Of a stretch of 64,000 nucleotides of DNA, positions 51,596-63,998 are shown in pieces. The first letter of the stretch is position 1. Every line of letters starts with the position of its first letter. Origin of the DNA: Neospora caninum Liverpool (taxonomy: Eukaryota; Apicomplexa; Conoidasida; Eucoccidiorida; Sarcocystidae); contig NC_018390.1 of NCBI RefSeq assembly GCF_000208865.1, forward strand, positions 1,846,790-1,910,789, given 5' to 3'. Below the pieces are notes generated by a model, which was given only the letters and a program-made list of their open reading frames with translations, was not told the origin of the DNA and searched no databases. Position numbers and translations under genes: made by a program.

Positions 51596-54500
51596 GTATA
51601 CATGTATGTCTACGTATATATCTGCTTGTCTGTAGAGATATAGATGCGTCTGTATGCGTATGAGGTTCTGGGTTTACACATGGGTGCCGGGGGTTTTGCT
51701 TGGAATCGTGGACGCCCTCAGATTGGCCTTTCTCGTGCGTTGGTTCACCTTTTCCGTCCTCTCCCACATGGGCCGCCTGGGTTCTTGCCTGGCTGTCCGT
51801 TTCTTCTCTTTCTTGCCACTGTCTCCGTTTCACTGTCGCTCTCAGCAAGCGTCTCCGTGTCTCCTCTTTTTGCTTTCATCTGCGTCTCGCGCCTCTACAG
51901 ACGCCCATCAGGACATCATTCGGGCTCTCGATCTCCTGGCTCTGGCGGCCTCGTCCTCGAGTCCTCCGCATGCGACGGTTCTTTCGGCCTCGAACGATCA
52001 ACTCGTGAAAGCGTGGCGACTCGACGGCACGCCGCTGGGCGAGTTCGAAGGCCACGGGGCGTTCGTCTTTGGTGAGTCAGACGCGTGCACCGGCCGTTCG
52101 CGTGCAGCTGGGAGTGAACCCTAAATTGTCGAGGGTCGGCGACGCTCGTGATTTTCCTCTGCGTATCGCTCCGTCTCTCCGTGCGGATGTTTGTCCATCT
52201 GGGGTGTACGGCATGTGAGGGACAGGGTCTGGGAGAGTCAGGAAAGCTTCGGTCATTCGTCAGGCAGTCGAAGGGGCGGCGGACGCAACAGACGCTGCGC
52301 CGCCTCGTGCGCTCGAAGCGAAAAAAACGAAACGACAGGCTGTCTTTCAGTGCCACAGATAAAACGGGTGCGAAAAGCTAGTTATGCACATCTGCTTACC
52401 TATCTTTCTGGGGATATATACCTACAGTCACTATCCAGATTTTTATAGGCATGCATATATACACGCATCCATGACCTCGTCCTTGCTTCCATGCACAGAC
52501 ATATATATATATATATATATATATGTATCGATAGATACGCGTTTGCCTATCCGCAAACATCCGTTTATACCTGTGTGTTGGCAGTGTTGCACGCGTTTGC
52601 TCTCTTTGTTTTCCAGATGTGACGGCGAGTCGCCTGCAGCCAAATACGTTCCTCACGGCATCCGATGACTGCACATGCAAAGTGTGGTTGGTTGAAGGCT
52701 CGGAAGTCGACAAGGCCCTCACAGGCCGCGCGATCCAAACGCTTCTGCATGCAGCGACTGTCTGGCGAGTAAGGGGCTCTTCGCTCCCTCAAGCCACGCC
52801 GCCTCAAGTGACATTGGGCAGGACATCTGGACAGACACACACTTCTTGCCATCTAAACATATATATATATATATATATAGTTTGCATGCGCGCAAAGTTG
52901 AAGACGCTTGCAGGCATCTAGCGATTAAATGAAAACGCATATATATATATATATATATATATATGATCATGTCGGTTGCGCGGTCTCGCTCAGCGGTGAG
53001 AGTTCCAGGTCTGCTTGTCGCCTTCACTGGACGGGGCAGCGAAGAGTCGTGAAGGCCGCTGCATGGCGTTTGCTTTCTTCTTTTGACTTGTGCTCCGATG
53101 TTTGACAACTCAACAGGCGAACGCATGTTTGGGTTACCGGCAGATTGCGTCGCCTCCTTTAGGGATTCTCAAAATCTACAGACATGCACGCAGTCCACAA
53201 CATGACATTTCGAGATCATATATATACTCATCCATTTGTGTATAAGTAGTTGTTGGAATTGTATTTCCCGTGGCATAGGGGTTTCAGTGTGACTCCCCAG
53301 GAAAAGGTAGTTTATGTGGACCTCGGAATTCCAGTTTATGCGTAACACTGTGTCTAGCTTCGTCGGTTGTTCTCTGATTGGTTTTAGGGTTTTTTTGTGC
53401 ATTTCGTCTCTACACAGGTCGCCGAACTTCCGACAGGGGATATTGTCACATGCTGCGAAGATGGGAAACTGAGGTAGGAAACTCTAATGGGAACGGCCGA
53501 TTCACCCCCAACTCTCTCCGTATATACAGAGTCCTTTTAATAAGGCGTGAAAATACATGTGTATGTATGCACTTCTTGACTGAGCGGGTTTTACTATATA
53601 CCTGTACAGACGAAGTGACTGTAGGGAGTTGCGGGGTGCATGAACGTGCAAATTTTGATTTGCTCATGGCGTAAAACCTGCATCTAAATAAATAGGGATA
53701 CACATTTGTGGGCATCGCCGCAGCCTGTGAAAGCGACGCATAATCCAAAAATTGTATTTTGCAACTGGAAATGACGAGAAAATGCATTGCGGGAACCTCT
53801 GCGATGCTTGTGTGGCTTCTACCGGTCCGCTTCTTCTTTTTCTGATTAGGGTATGGACACGGGATGAGAATCGGGCCCTCCCTGAGGCTGAACGGATGAA
53901 GCAGGAGCACGAGGCACAGGAAGTAAGCCAACTGGTTTCCCACGCGATGAGTTGAAAGATGGCTTCTGTGCCCCGTCCGCTCCCTCGCCGTCGCTTTCCT
54001 CCTCTCTGATAGTTCTTTTACACTATATGGTGCAGGTGTAAGTTCATATATCTGTACACGTTTCTCTCTCGCTTTCTGACACTACCGGTATGCGTATGGG
54101 GTCACGCGTTGAGGGGTCGGCAACAGCATTTCTCGTCTCTGAATCGGCGGTGTTTTTGCTTTTTTTTCCAATTGAAAGTGCGAAGATCACGCGTGACAGG
54201 AACCTTTGCGAAGTGGTTGACCGCTGGCCTCTGTGCACCGGCATTTCCTGCGGATCTGATGCGCAGCAGGGAGTCAAACGAGAAACAAAAGAAAGGAGCG
54301 TAGCGTTCGAAGAGACTTGTGGAAATGCGTTGTTCCGTCGCAGGCTCAAGCGGCCGCCGCGGCAAAAGGCGAATCTTCGATTGACGTCTCCTCTCTCCCG
54401 GATGTCTCCCAAATGGCTGTGAGTTGCATTTTTGCCGTGCATGCAGTTAGATGCAAGCAAATACACGCACGTTCCTGTGGATATACAGCGTGGCCTGCGC

Positions 54501-55506
54501 ACATACTGGAACCCACACTCGTCCACGCCTCACCGCATGAATAAACAGATGCATGTATATATATATATATATATACATTTGCGAATAGCTAGATTGATGG
54601 ATGTAAAAGTGTGAGGTTGATTACAGCCAAACAGTGAGACATGGTGCAGTTGTACAGGAGTTAAACAGGTGCCCGCCTTTGCTTTTCGTGTGTGCATGCA
54701 ATCTGACATTCAGTCCTACAGAGGTAAACACATCACTGTCCCTAGATAAAACTGTCGAAAGTGGCGTTGGAGACAGGTCATGTTGGGAAGAGAGGCGGTG
54801 CGGCGGGGCTGGTGTTTTTTTGTCTTTCAAGGCGTTGTGTCTCTGGTGCGGTTTTCAGTCGCTTCGCGGGAAAATCGGCGAGATGAAGATGTTTCGCGAG
54901 GGGGATTTAGCCACTGTCTACACGTGGCAAGGCACAGGCTGGGAGCGAGTCGGCGAAGTGGTTGGAGCAGCCAAGCAAAAAACGCACTACGAGGGCGACG
55001 CGGTAAGTTGATGCGGAAACGGGTCCCGAACCAGCAGGGCCATGTTCCAACCTCTCAAACGCGGAGGCGCCGCAACCTCACGCACAAGTAGTCAGCTGTG
55101 TATGCACCCTTATAATCTTCGATTATGCATATATAGAGACAGTCAGACACATTAACATATGCAGAAAGCATGCATATGTATGTATATATATATATGTATG
55201 TATTTCTTTATAGGCATGAAGCGAAGGATGACGCGAATAGGCTTGTGTGGGTATGACGGCGTATGTGCCAGAGTCAGGTGCATGCGTCAATGGACGTCTC
55301 TGCCGAGTTAGCCGTCTGCATGCATCCCATTTTTGTCCGGGTTTTTTCAGTACTTCGAAGCGGGAGAGTACGATCACGTTTTCAAGGTTGAAATTGGAGA
55401 AGGCGGCGCCTACAAACCTCTTCCCTTCAGGTGCTCAGCACGCCAAGCTACCAGTGTCTCCGCGTAAATACCAGTCTTTCTCAATACTTCTGTGTATGCG
55501 TGCGCA

Positions 55507-55544
<38 letters not shown>

Positions 55545-57403
55545 TATGTACATTTTGTGGTTGGGTGTCTGTCAGTGTGCACTTGGCAGTTGGAGAGGTG
55601 AGACAACTTGGAATAGAAACGCCCGTAGCTGTGTGTTTGTAGAACGTGTTCCAAAGTGCAGCATGCACGTTTTTGTCGGATCCAGAATCTCGAACAGTCG
55701 TGACCCACAGTTCATTTTCTCTTCATCCTGTACTTTCAGTCGAGATGGCAGGCCAGGCAACAGAAACATGTCTTTATAGTTATATATATACATATATATA
55801 TCCGTGTTTTATACCTGTGTTTTGTATGTTATCGTTTTTTTAATGTCTTCGCGTTGCTTCTTCCATGTCTGCATGCGCTTGCTCGATTATTCCATAGTTC
55901 CGCAATGTTTTTTCTCTGCGCGTCTCAACCTGACCTTTCGCCATCGAGCGCCTCTGTCGTGGAAGAATCCTAACGGCGTCAGCTTTGGCCCCCAGGCGTC
56001 TGCATGCAGTGAAGTGCACGGCTGCTTTTCGGTCTCGCGCGGCGGACGGCAGCATCGCCAGTTTTCGTTTCGTGTCCGAAGATACTCCCCATACATTGGC
56101 CTTATCCGCTTTTGCCCATCGCGGATTTTCTTACCCCCAATGTGCATGGATGCACTTCGGAGTTCCTGATTCTCTCGCTTCTCTTCTCGCTTTCTTCTCG
56201 TTTCCTGTCTCTTTTGTCTCGTCTCTGTCGCAGAATGTCAGACAACCCGCTGGTTGCCGCCGAGAAGTTTTGCGTTCGCGAAGGCATCAACAAGAGCTGC
56301 CTTGAACAAATCACCAGCTTCATTCGCCGCAACACCGGCACCTCTTTTTCCTCTTCTTCCTCATCTTCTTCATCCTCTTCTTCCTCTTCTTCGTCGCTGC
56401 GCCCCGGGGCGCCGAGCCAGGTGGGCGTGTTCGACGCAGCTGTCGCGAGCAAGGTCGCGCCGCTTATGGAAGTCTTCACATTTGCCAAGGGAAACTTTGA
56501 AGGAGCTAGCAAGAAAATCCTGGAATTCGATGCACAGTTCCCTGCCGACTCCCCGGTAAGAATCCCTTTGCAAAGAGGCCAAGACAAACACTCGAAATCC
56601 TGTACACATGCACTGGCGTGCATATATATGTATATAGGGGAAACCACCTCTACACGCAGATGTAGATGTGTCCACCTGACTCTCTACACCGTCCATATAC
56701 AGAAAGAGATACGTGTATGTATGTATGTATGTATGTATGTATGTATGTATATATATATATATGCAGAAGCATGCATACATTTACGTATAAATAACTGCTT
56801 GAACTGCCGTGCCTTCGGTGATTGTGGTAACCTTGATACAGGGGAGCGTTGATTTCGCGGGAAAACGCTTGGTTTTTCCTCCGCTTCAGTTTTTCTTCCT
56901 TCATGCATCCAATGGTCTAAAAAGATGTCCGTCTATATTGTCGACTTTCCACACATGTATTCGTTCTAAGCAGGTTGTTCACGTTTTCTCGATTTGTCGC
57001 TTGCTGTCCGCATGCGCCTGTGTGCGTTTCCATGTTTTCTTGCCCTGATAAAAACGAATTCTGGTGTCTCTCTCACGTCGCCGCCCGAGTCAACGGTGCG
57101 CGAGATGTGTTTCCTTGCGAAGATTGGAACTCGATTTTGTTTTTGTTTCGCCAGGAGCGTTTGACAGCACTGGAGACGCAGTACCTGCTCGACGCTCTGG
57201 AGAAAATCAAATCACCGAGTTTCATGAAGCAGGGCTTTCGGTAGGCGATGCGTCTCGCCTGGTTTGCCTCACCGAGTGTCTAGACACCCGGTGCCTCCAT
57301 GGACAGCCGAGCACAATGCCCTGGATGTGCAGCAGAAAAAAACGGCAACCCTGAGAATCCTTTGCAGATCCCATGAATGAACGGTTTCCTTCCCTCCTGC
57401 GCC

Positions 57404-57434
<31 letters not shown>

Positions 57435-59271
57435 GTAGACATATATGTGTGTGCAAATATATATATGTATATATTTCAGCTGGTGTATGTGTTCGCCGTT
57501 TTTGCTTTTCCTTCTTAGGGCGTGCGAGATTGATGTTCTTTTCGAGAAACTGGCGACGTGGCCGAGCAGCAAGGCGATGCCTGTGATGGACATTTGGCGA
57601 ATCATGGCGCTTCATCCCCAGTACCATTTGGTTCACAAGAAAACGGGTGACCAAGGGTGAGCGTCCCACGAGGAAAGGCGGAAGCGGCCCCAAAGAGGGC
57701 GACGAAGAGAGAAACGAGAGGCCTACGCACAGGAGAGGGGAAAAGGAACCGACCGAAAGCAGGCGAGAGCCGCACTTATCACAGGAGGCAGATGGCACGA
57801 GAAGGACGGCTCAAACCCTAAATCCTAAAGACAGGGCGGAAATAGGGAGACACGCCGAAAAGGCAAACCAAAAGAAAGACATTTGTTGCTTCCTTCGCGT
57901 CTCTAGCTGGCCTGTGACCTCTGCGCGTTTTCGCGCCCTCCCCGTTCCTGCATTTGCGCGCCGGGATGGGGGCTTTCCGGCCTCTGCCGATGGTTCGTCC
58001 GTGCTGGGTTTCCCTTCGTTTGTTTCCAATAGTGTTTATTTGGTTGGATCCGGTCAGTGAACGTTTTCCTCGCCTCAGGTGGATGACGGTTATTGTCGCT
58101 CTTCGGCACTTGAAGGACGCATGCACGAGCGAAACGGACGAATCGCCCTTGATGCTCTGCTGTCTCCGCTTCCTCGCGAACCTCATGGACCTGACAACGA
58201 ATCGAACAGTCATGCTTCGCCATTCTGCCGTAGTAAGAACAAGAAGAAACAACACCTGGGGTCTAAAACGACGCTCCACACGTCCTTTAGGAGGCACGTG
58301 CTCAGTTCCGCCTGAGTGTGCCCTTTGTTTCTCCGCGCAAAATGGCCTTTTTGCACCCAAGTAAGTGTGTGCGTTCACCTTCTAGATTTCTGGCTGTACT
58401 CCTACTTTTCGGCAGCTACTAGCATGTCTACATGTATATATTTCGGTGTCGATTTAGGTGTGGATGGGGATTCGTTCATGCGTCAGAGTAACTGGCCTTA
58501 GTGGGAGTTATCGCTGTTTCGAGTTGGTTCTCTCTCGTTTTCTCCAGATCCTGGAGAGCGTTGCTTCCGATCGCATTCTGAAGAGCCCCAACAAGAATGT
58601 TCGCCTCACCGCTGCCTCGCTCTTGGCGAATTTTTCTGTGGCCTTTGCCAACAAAGAAGAAAAGGAAGCTCGCCTCAAGGTGCGTTTGGCAGAAACCTGC
58701 TTGCGGCGGCTGCCTGGTTCCGCGCGACGCCAAAGACCTCGTGGCGGAGCTCGAAGACACCGTGCCTGAAGAAACGGCGAAATGCATGCAGATGGGCACT
58801 TGGGCAGGCCTGCTTGTGGCTGTAAACCGGCGGCAAAACGTCTTTGGCAGACGCAGGGTCGTGTGTAGAATAGGGAAATGCAGATGCGTCTGTTCGATCT
58901 GCATGCGCCGTTGGTGGCTGTGTCACGGGATGAATGCACGTAGGGGGTGAAAACGTTTTCTCTGCAGCAGTGTTCGTCTCCCACATGTGTACACATGTGG
59001 GCACCCCTGTCGGCGTGTGTTTCTGTTCCAGCTTCTTAAATTGCTTCGCGGCGTGATGGAGAGTGAACGAGATCTGGATATTTACTACCGGTGTCTCGTA
59101 GCTCTCCTGACCACCCTGGTTACGCCTCCTCAACCTCAGCAGCGGAGACTGCTCATCGACGAATGCCAAGCGATTGATATGGCGGGCGCCTTGCCTCCTC
59201 TCAATCAAAATATCCCTGCTGAAGGCCGAATTGGAGACGCTGCGCAAGATGTGTTGCTTCTTCTCGAGTAA
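50206..59271 (+). CDS. PLAA: PLAA/Doa1/Ufd3 homologue: WD40-PFU-PUL ubiquitin-binding cofactor of Cdc48/p97
   Basis: Sixteen exons join without a phase error to 814 residues, close to the animal protein (~800): 50206-50580, 50943-51084, 51419-51523, 51901-52071, 52617-52768, 53418-53473, 53850-53922, 54344-54418, 54859-55002, 55351-55430, 56234-56555, 57155-57240, 57519-57656, 58079-58232, 58548-58679, 59032-59271. Residues 1 to about 345 form a WD40 propeller (VTGSWDGSARLWS, VTGSQDKALRLW, TASDDCTCKVWL). Residues about 385-495 are the PFU ubiquitin-binding domain (GTGWERVGEVVG, DNPLVAAEKFC). From about 520 onward comes the PUL armadillo-like domain that binds Cdc48/p97 in known homologues. 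The family works in ubiquitin homeostasis and degradation in nucleus and cytosol. A 16-18 serine run separates PFU from PUL. The start ATG is the first of the frame. Confidence 0.93.
50671..50916. repeat. Two (TA)n tracts in PLAA intron 1
   Basis: Tracts at 50671-50702 and 50889-50916; the second ends 27 bases before the exon 2 start. Confidence 0.95.
51564..51594. repeat. (TA)n tract in PLAA intron 3
   Basis: Fifteen TA dinucleotides start about 40 bases after the exon 3 donor. Confidence 0.95.
56341..56397 (+). repeat. Serine homopolymer between PFU and PUL of PLAA
   Basis: A TCC/TCT/TCG/TCA run inside the 56234-56555 exon encodes nearly uninterrupted serine directly after the PFU segment SFIRRNTGTSF. 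It is a flexible linker by position. Mixed serine codons suggest it is maintained as protein sequence or is an old expansion. Confidence 0.85.
56714..56762. repeat. (GTAT)n-(TA)n compound microsatellite in PLAA intron 11
   Basis: About nine TATG tetranucleotides pass directly into TA dinucleotides. The structure is the same as the array at 27.1 kb. Confidence 0.95.
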
Positions 59272-62200
59272 AGATAAGGGATAGGGAACCACGCGAAGGC
59301 AGGTGTCTCTTTGTCTACGGTTTGGCGAGAAGAGAGCGGAAAGACGATACCCTTTCCCGTTCAACGAATGCAAAAGCGTGCATGTGTGGCAGGCTACGCC
59401 CACGCCTAATCCAAGAGGGGGGGAGGGGGGGGGGAACGGCGGAGACTGAGCACTAGATATACAGCGTGTACAGCTTGTGGAGCGGAAGAAGGGAGAGAGG
59501 AGGGAGTGTGTACGAGCTCGGCGAGAACGAGGTGTTTCCCTCTGCCTTTCCAGAAAAAAAAACGGCATATCTGGATTTGTTGAACAAGCGCCAGGAGCAG
59601 AGCCCGATTGGTTGCTCACTGCACAGGCACAGGTGAAGAACCTTGTGACCGTCTAGGCTTCAATCGAGTTAAGGAGGAAGATGGTCAAACGTACAAGATA
59701 CTCTCGCTCTATCTGATTTCTGTCTCCTTTGTTTTTTAGACCGATCTCGGGAAGCAACGGGGAGACAACGAAAAGAAAACGGGGCAGCGCGTACCCGAAA
59801 GAGCGAGAAAATTATGATTGCGAAACATAAATGTACCACAAACCTAAACATGTACGTATATATATAGTATATATGTTCTGTCTATGTATATATGTAGCTA
59901 CATACTGGTGCACATCCTCCACAGTATACATATATATATATATATATGCAATTTTAGATGGGAGCATGACGTAGTCCTAGAGCCCTTCGGGGCTCTCTCC
60001 ACCGCGAGAGCGAACATTACGTACCGGTTGTGGAGGCGAAAAACTGTCGTCGGCGTCGAGGAAACTTTCTTTTGCACGGCACACGAGTTGGCTGCTTACC
60101 GTGGTGCCAACAAGCGTCTTTTCTTTTCCAAGAATTCGGCGTGTATCGGGCGAGCTGCGTGTCAAAACCGGGTAGCGCTCCACTTGTTTCAGAATCAAGA
60201 GCCACAAAGTGTATCATCATACACGTTGTTGGTTCGAGGGTTCGAGATAGAGGTATTTTCCACCGCAGAAATACGTTTTGTACATCTTTCTCCTGCGAAT
60301 GCCAGCTCTGTTCCCCAGCTCGCAACGTGTCTAAGCGAAGAATCACCTCTAGGTAACGTTTTTGTTGGGGGATACTAGCCTTTTTAGCTTCTCGAGACGC
60401 GCGACTTGCCGCACAAGTTACATATATTAGGCGTGAGGACCACGCCAACGCTACGGGAGGGTATAGGACGCAATCTGTTTCTTGTTGAGTCTCAAACACT
60501 CTCAGGACAAGCCGCTACATGATCAATGGGCGTAACTGACCAGAACGGAGCGCCAGGTGTCCTCCTGGTACGCATTTCCTTGGAAATGTATTCTTTCCAG
60601 TTTGTTCTATGGGACTGATACTCCAAGCACGAGTGGCCAATACAGGATGAGGGGAAAAGGATGCTTGCGCGGCACCCAACGGACACTCGATCACACACTG
60701 GTAGCGCTTGTCATCCACGTTTTTTTCGTTGGAAAGGAATAAACGGCTGCTGAAAAGCAGTCCTGGATACGTTTCTGGTCTGCCTTAGACTGAGCGGTGT
60801 CTCGTTCCGGCAACCGCTGTTGCAAGTCTGAGAAATCAAATCTGCGAGGAACGCGTCTGTGTGCAGTTCGTCGTGAGAGAAACTAATGGTGCCCATCGCG
60901 CAACAATGCCATCATGTTGCTGACTCAGAATTCCGGCTTCGTTGAGTATTGCAAATCTCAGGTTTCTCAAACAACTACGGTGGTTCCAAATGCGCTTTTT
61001 CGCGTTCTGTTGCGTTGACGTCTGTGCGCTCAAGTGCTCAGAGTGCCGAAACAATTGTTACTGTTCTGTTTCTTTTTGTGGTTTTCCCCTCCGTCTTCTT
61101 GTCTCGCTTTGACGCCCGAAAAGCTGCGACTCTGCACCGCTCGCTTCCTTTCGAACGTCTCCCGTGCTTTCGCATGGCGCGATCTAGCTAGCGAATTCGA
61201 ACAGAAACCCAACATGCTATAAGTTTGAGACTGGTGCAGCGGAACTGCACTCCACACGTGCCAGAAAACGCCAGGAGCAGCAGACGAATACACGTCGTCT
61301 CGTTCTGATTTTTGTCTGTCGTTCTTGCGTTTTTGTCGCCACGCTGGTGAGGAATATTGGGGATAGCCGACTATTCGTTCAAAAAACTGAACGCTCTCCT
61401 ATAGCTTCGAGCCCCCTCCTATCGACTGCCGGATGCTTGTCAAATCCCGCTCTTGGCTGTCCACCTCCGAAAGTGAGTTTCCTCGTTGACTGCTGAAGCA
61501 AGGTGGTTTTCCCTGTTCTACGGACATCCGGTGCGTAGCGCAATCTGCATTCCGTGTCCACAGTCGGGGAACTCGGGGCGGGCAGTCGATTGTAAAAACA
61601 GAAACGCTATTCCGCTTCCCCGCTTATTCGAGCTGTCGGTTACATAACGCAACAGTACCTCAGCGCCAACAAACATGGATATGCAATCTCAAACCGTTCC
61701 GGTCCCCAATGACAGTGAAGCCAATTCATTTTAAGGGGCGTTTGCCAATGGGAAACCCGACGCGCGTGCGGTTAGAAATCCGTAAACTTTGAAAAATACG
61801 CATACGTGTGTAAAACGTTGTTACATACATGCACGAGGGGTGCGTGTGTTGGGTGGTGTGTTCTTTTACGGTAAAACAATGGGAAGTTGACAGTGTTGAA
61901 GGATGCGTAAGGCGACGGGCGTGTCGATACTGTTTGTTGTCGAAAGCTTGTTTTTGCATGACAAAGGCTAAACGGCGTAGACGAAACATTTCGTACGGCC
62001 GGCGAGCGACACTCCCCTGCCAGATTCTACCTGCTTAAATGGCCGTGATGGGGATGTTCACGAAACGGATGATCGTATATGGAAACCGTGTCCCTCATCC
62101 CGTTGTTCATAGGGCAATCTGTGTTGCACGTGGCCTTGTGGAACTGCCTGCACTTTTGCGTGGAGAGCAAGATGTTCTTCTCTTTCGACAGAGTGCGTTC

Positions 62201-62294
62201 TCAATCTCGCCAGTTTGGTCTTCCCTCACCTTCTCGTGTGCTCATTTGCAGGGTGTTTCACTGTTTACAGCCCAGCCAACGTCGCATCAAGAAA
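59272..62294. other. Intergenic spacer downstream of PLAA
   Basis: The spacer separates two genes on the same strand and should contain the PLAA 3' region and the promoter of the 62.3 kb gene. I see a G-run at 59416-59434, a short TA tract near 59.93 kb and nothing that resembles a protein family. The longest open frame (59884-60378) looks random and has no splice-phase support. Confidence 0.5.
59416..59434 (+). repeat. G-run
   Basis: Guanine tracts of about seven and ten bases are separated by a single A. The run lies about 150 bases after the PLAA stop codon. Such a run could fold as a quadruplex in DNA or RNA, but only the composition is seen. Confidence 0.8.
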
Positions 62295-63811
62295 ATGGGG
62301 GCTCACACGTCTCCACTACGCAGGCTTCGCTTTGTCTTGCCGATGCTCGCGTTGAGCAATCTCGTCGCCGTTTCAGAACGTGTTGACGGACAACTTGTAC
62401 CAATTCATGGGCTTGAAGAAACATCGGAGGCCTTATTTCTACCAAAACCACGGGAGGACGGGGCATTTCGAGGCAGAGAACTGGAAGAAACAGAGGGAGA
62501 CCAGACAGGGCACGGCCACGATCAAATGCAAGACGAGGGGAACGTGCGTGAGCAGGGAGACAACAAGCGACGCCGTCATGAGGAAAAGGAGGCTCAACCC
62601 TCAGGCGAACAAGATGGAGAACGCGAATCTGAAGAGAAAGAACAGCCTCCCCCAGAACTTGGCTCTCACGAAGAATCCTTCGCGCCGCCAGATGTTCAAC
62701 CGGAGCAGGCGGCTCCACGCGCAGCGTCTATCACGTCAGGTACGTTGGAATATGAATACATACGCAACTAGCGAAATGCATGGAATTCTAAACTTCCAAT
62801 TCGACGTAGCACAAGAATATGTATTTGCATATATATATATATATATGTGCGTACCCTCTCTAGGTCGATTACGCATGAGCTTTTGTAAGGAGTGTGGCTA
62901 CAAACCCGGAACGCTAGAGCGATGCATTCGAAACGCTGTCGCTTCTGTTCAGACGTTTCTGAAAAGCAGTTGAATGCAGGAGCCTCTCATAGTTGACCCC
63001 GGAACCATTATACATATCCATATCTAATGTGCGTGTGGATATGCGTATCGCCTTTTCTGAACTTTACCTATCCGAAGCCTGCTGTGGGTTGTGTCGCTGT
63101 TCTTCATGTTGTGTGGTCACCGAAATCTCGAGGCCTCCACGTCCGGTTTCCAGTTGGAATTATTTGTTTCCACGAGTCTCTGGTTCGTTCAGCGTGCGGC
63201 TGGTCTTTTTTTTTAGCGAACAGAAGCCTAGATGTTACCGACCTCTCCGGGAGAATCTTCGAACACACCACCCGCCGTTGAGTCGCTTTCTGCTGCGTGA
63301 GCCCCAGCAGAGCATCGCTCGTGCAGTGTTGTGTGTGTCCATCGGTTTTCGCTTTTTGCTTTTGAACAGAGTGCCTCAGATACCACAATTTATTTCGAGT
63401 AGATCACCTGAGGGAGCACGCCCTGCAACCCCTTCATGCCCATTCAGGGATGGACCGCTACGCGGTCGCCCTTATGGAGAGAGTAGCAGCATCCAACTGC
63501 GCACAGAGATCCCTTCCCCGCGATATTCCGGTGAGCAAAGCGAAACGAACAAATCACCGAAACCGGGGCAGCAGGAACAAGCAGAGGATCAGTGAATGCA
63601 AGGACGGTTCCCTCGCGGGTGTGCGAGCGGACAGGCCCGGGGTAAGAAGTGCAGAGGAGCACGGAGTGTGTTGCGTGCAGATGTGGAGGCTTGTGAGCCG
63701 GCGTTTTCGTTTTGTGTTGGTCAAAAACAGAAGCAAAAGGAAGACGCGAGAGAGAATCATATATACGGGCACCACGAACGTGCCGATCATCCAGCACAGA
63801 CGCTGACTTGA
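62295..63811 (+). CDS. Predicted secreted acidic protein, 3-4 exons, 228 or 263 aa
   Basis: The ATG at 62295 has the context GAAAATGGG, close to the Toxoplasma start consensus. Residues 1 to about 28 form a classical signal peptide: RRLR, then FVLPMLALSNLVAV, with cleavage likely soon after. The rest of exon 1 (to 62739, GTACGT donor) is highly hydrophilic and acidic with many Glu, Gln and Lys. Exons 63370-63530 (acceptor TTGAACAG, donor GTGAGC) and 63731-63811 (acceptor AAAAACAG, stop TGA) follow in phase, giving 228 residues. A 105-base candidate at 62864-62968 fits the same phase and would add 35. No family is recognised. The profile resembles coccidian dense-granule or other secretory proteins, but that is inference from the signal peptide and lack of domains. 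Confidence 0.65.
62864..62968 (+). CDS. Optional cassette exon of the secreted-protein gene
   Basis: After a CCCTCTCTAG acceptor the frame reads RLRMSFCKECGYKPG and LERCIRNAVASVQTFLK, more structured than exon 1 and with three cysteines. It is exactly 105 bases with neutral phase. The donor would be GTTGAA, which is weak. If that donor is not used the protein would stop four bases later, ending LKSS. Splicing evidence is needed to decide between the forms. Confidence 0.4.
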
Positions 63812-63884
63812 ATAGGAATAGTCAAACGATCGTCTACATGCAACCATGCGCACCTTCATCGACTCAGACATACATGCATACATT

Positions 63885-63888
<4 letters not shown>

Positions 63889-63928
<40 letters not shown>

Positions 63929-63964
63929 CGTGTGTATAAGCGGCGCCCACACAGAGATACCCAT

Positions 63965-63998
<34 letters not shown>
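63889..63998. repeat. Two (TA)n tracts at the right edge
   Basis: Tracts at 63889-63924 and about 63969-63998 lie downstream of the secreted-protein gene. The second runs up to the window end. Confidence 0.95.

Noticed and set aside
55740..55780. Possible PLAA exon after the TACTTTCAG acceptor
   Set aside because: It would hit a stop within a few codons and separate the PFU halves, which join directly from 55430 to 56234.
56842..57100. Possible extra PLAA exon after the acceptor-like TTGATACAG near 56.84 kb
   Set aside because: The exons at 56234-56555 and 57155-57240 join directly in phase 0, and the intervening translation has no resemblance to the PUL domain.
62079..62294. Upstream in-frame start for the secreted protein
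   Set aside because: It would place 72 residues before the signal peptide; the ATG at 62295 has the better context and gives a standard N-terminal signal sequence.
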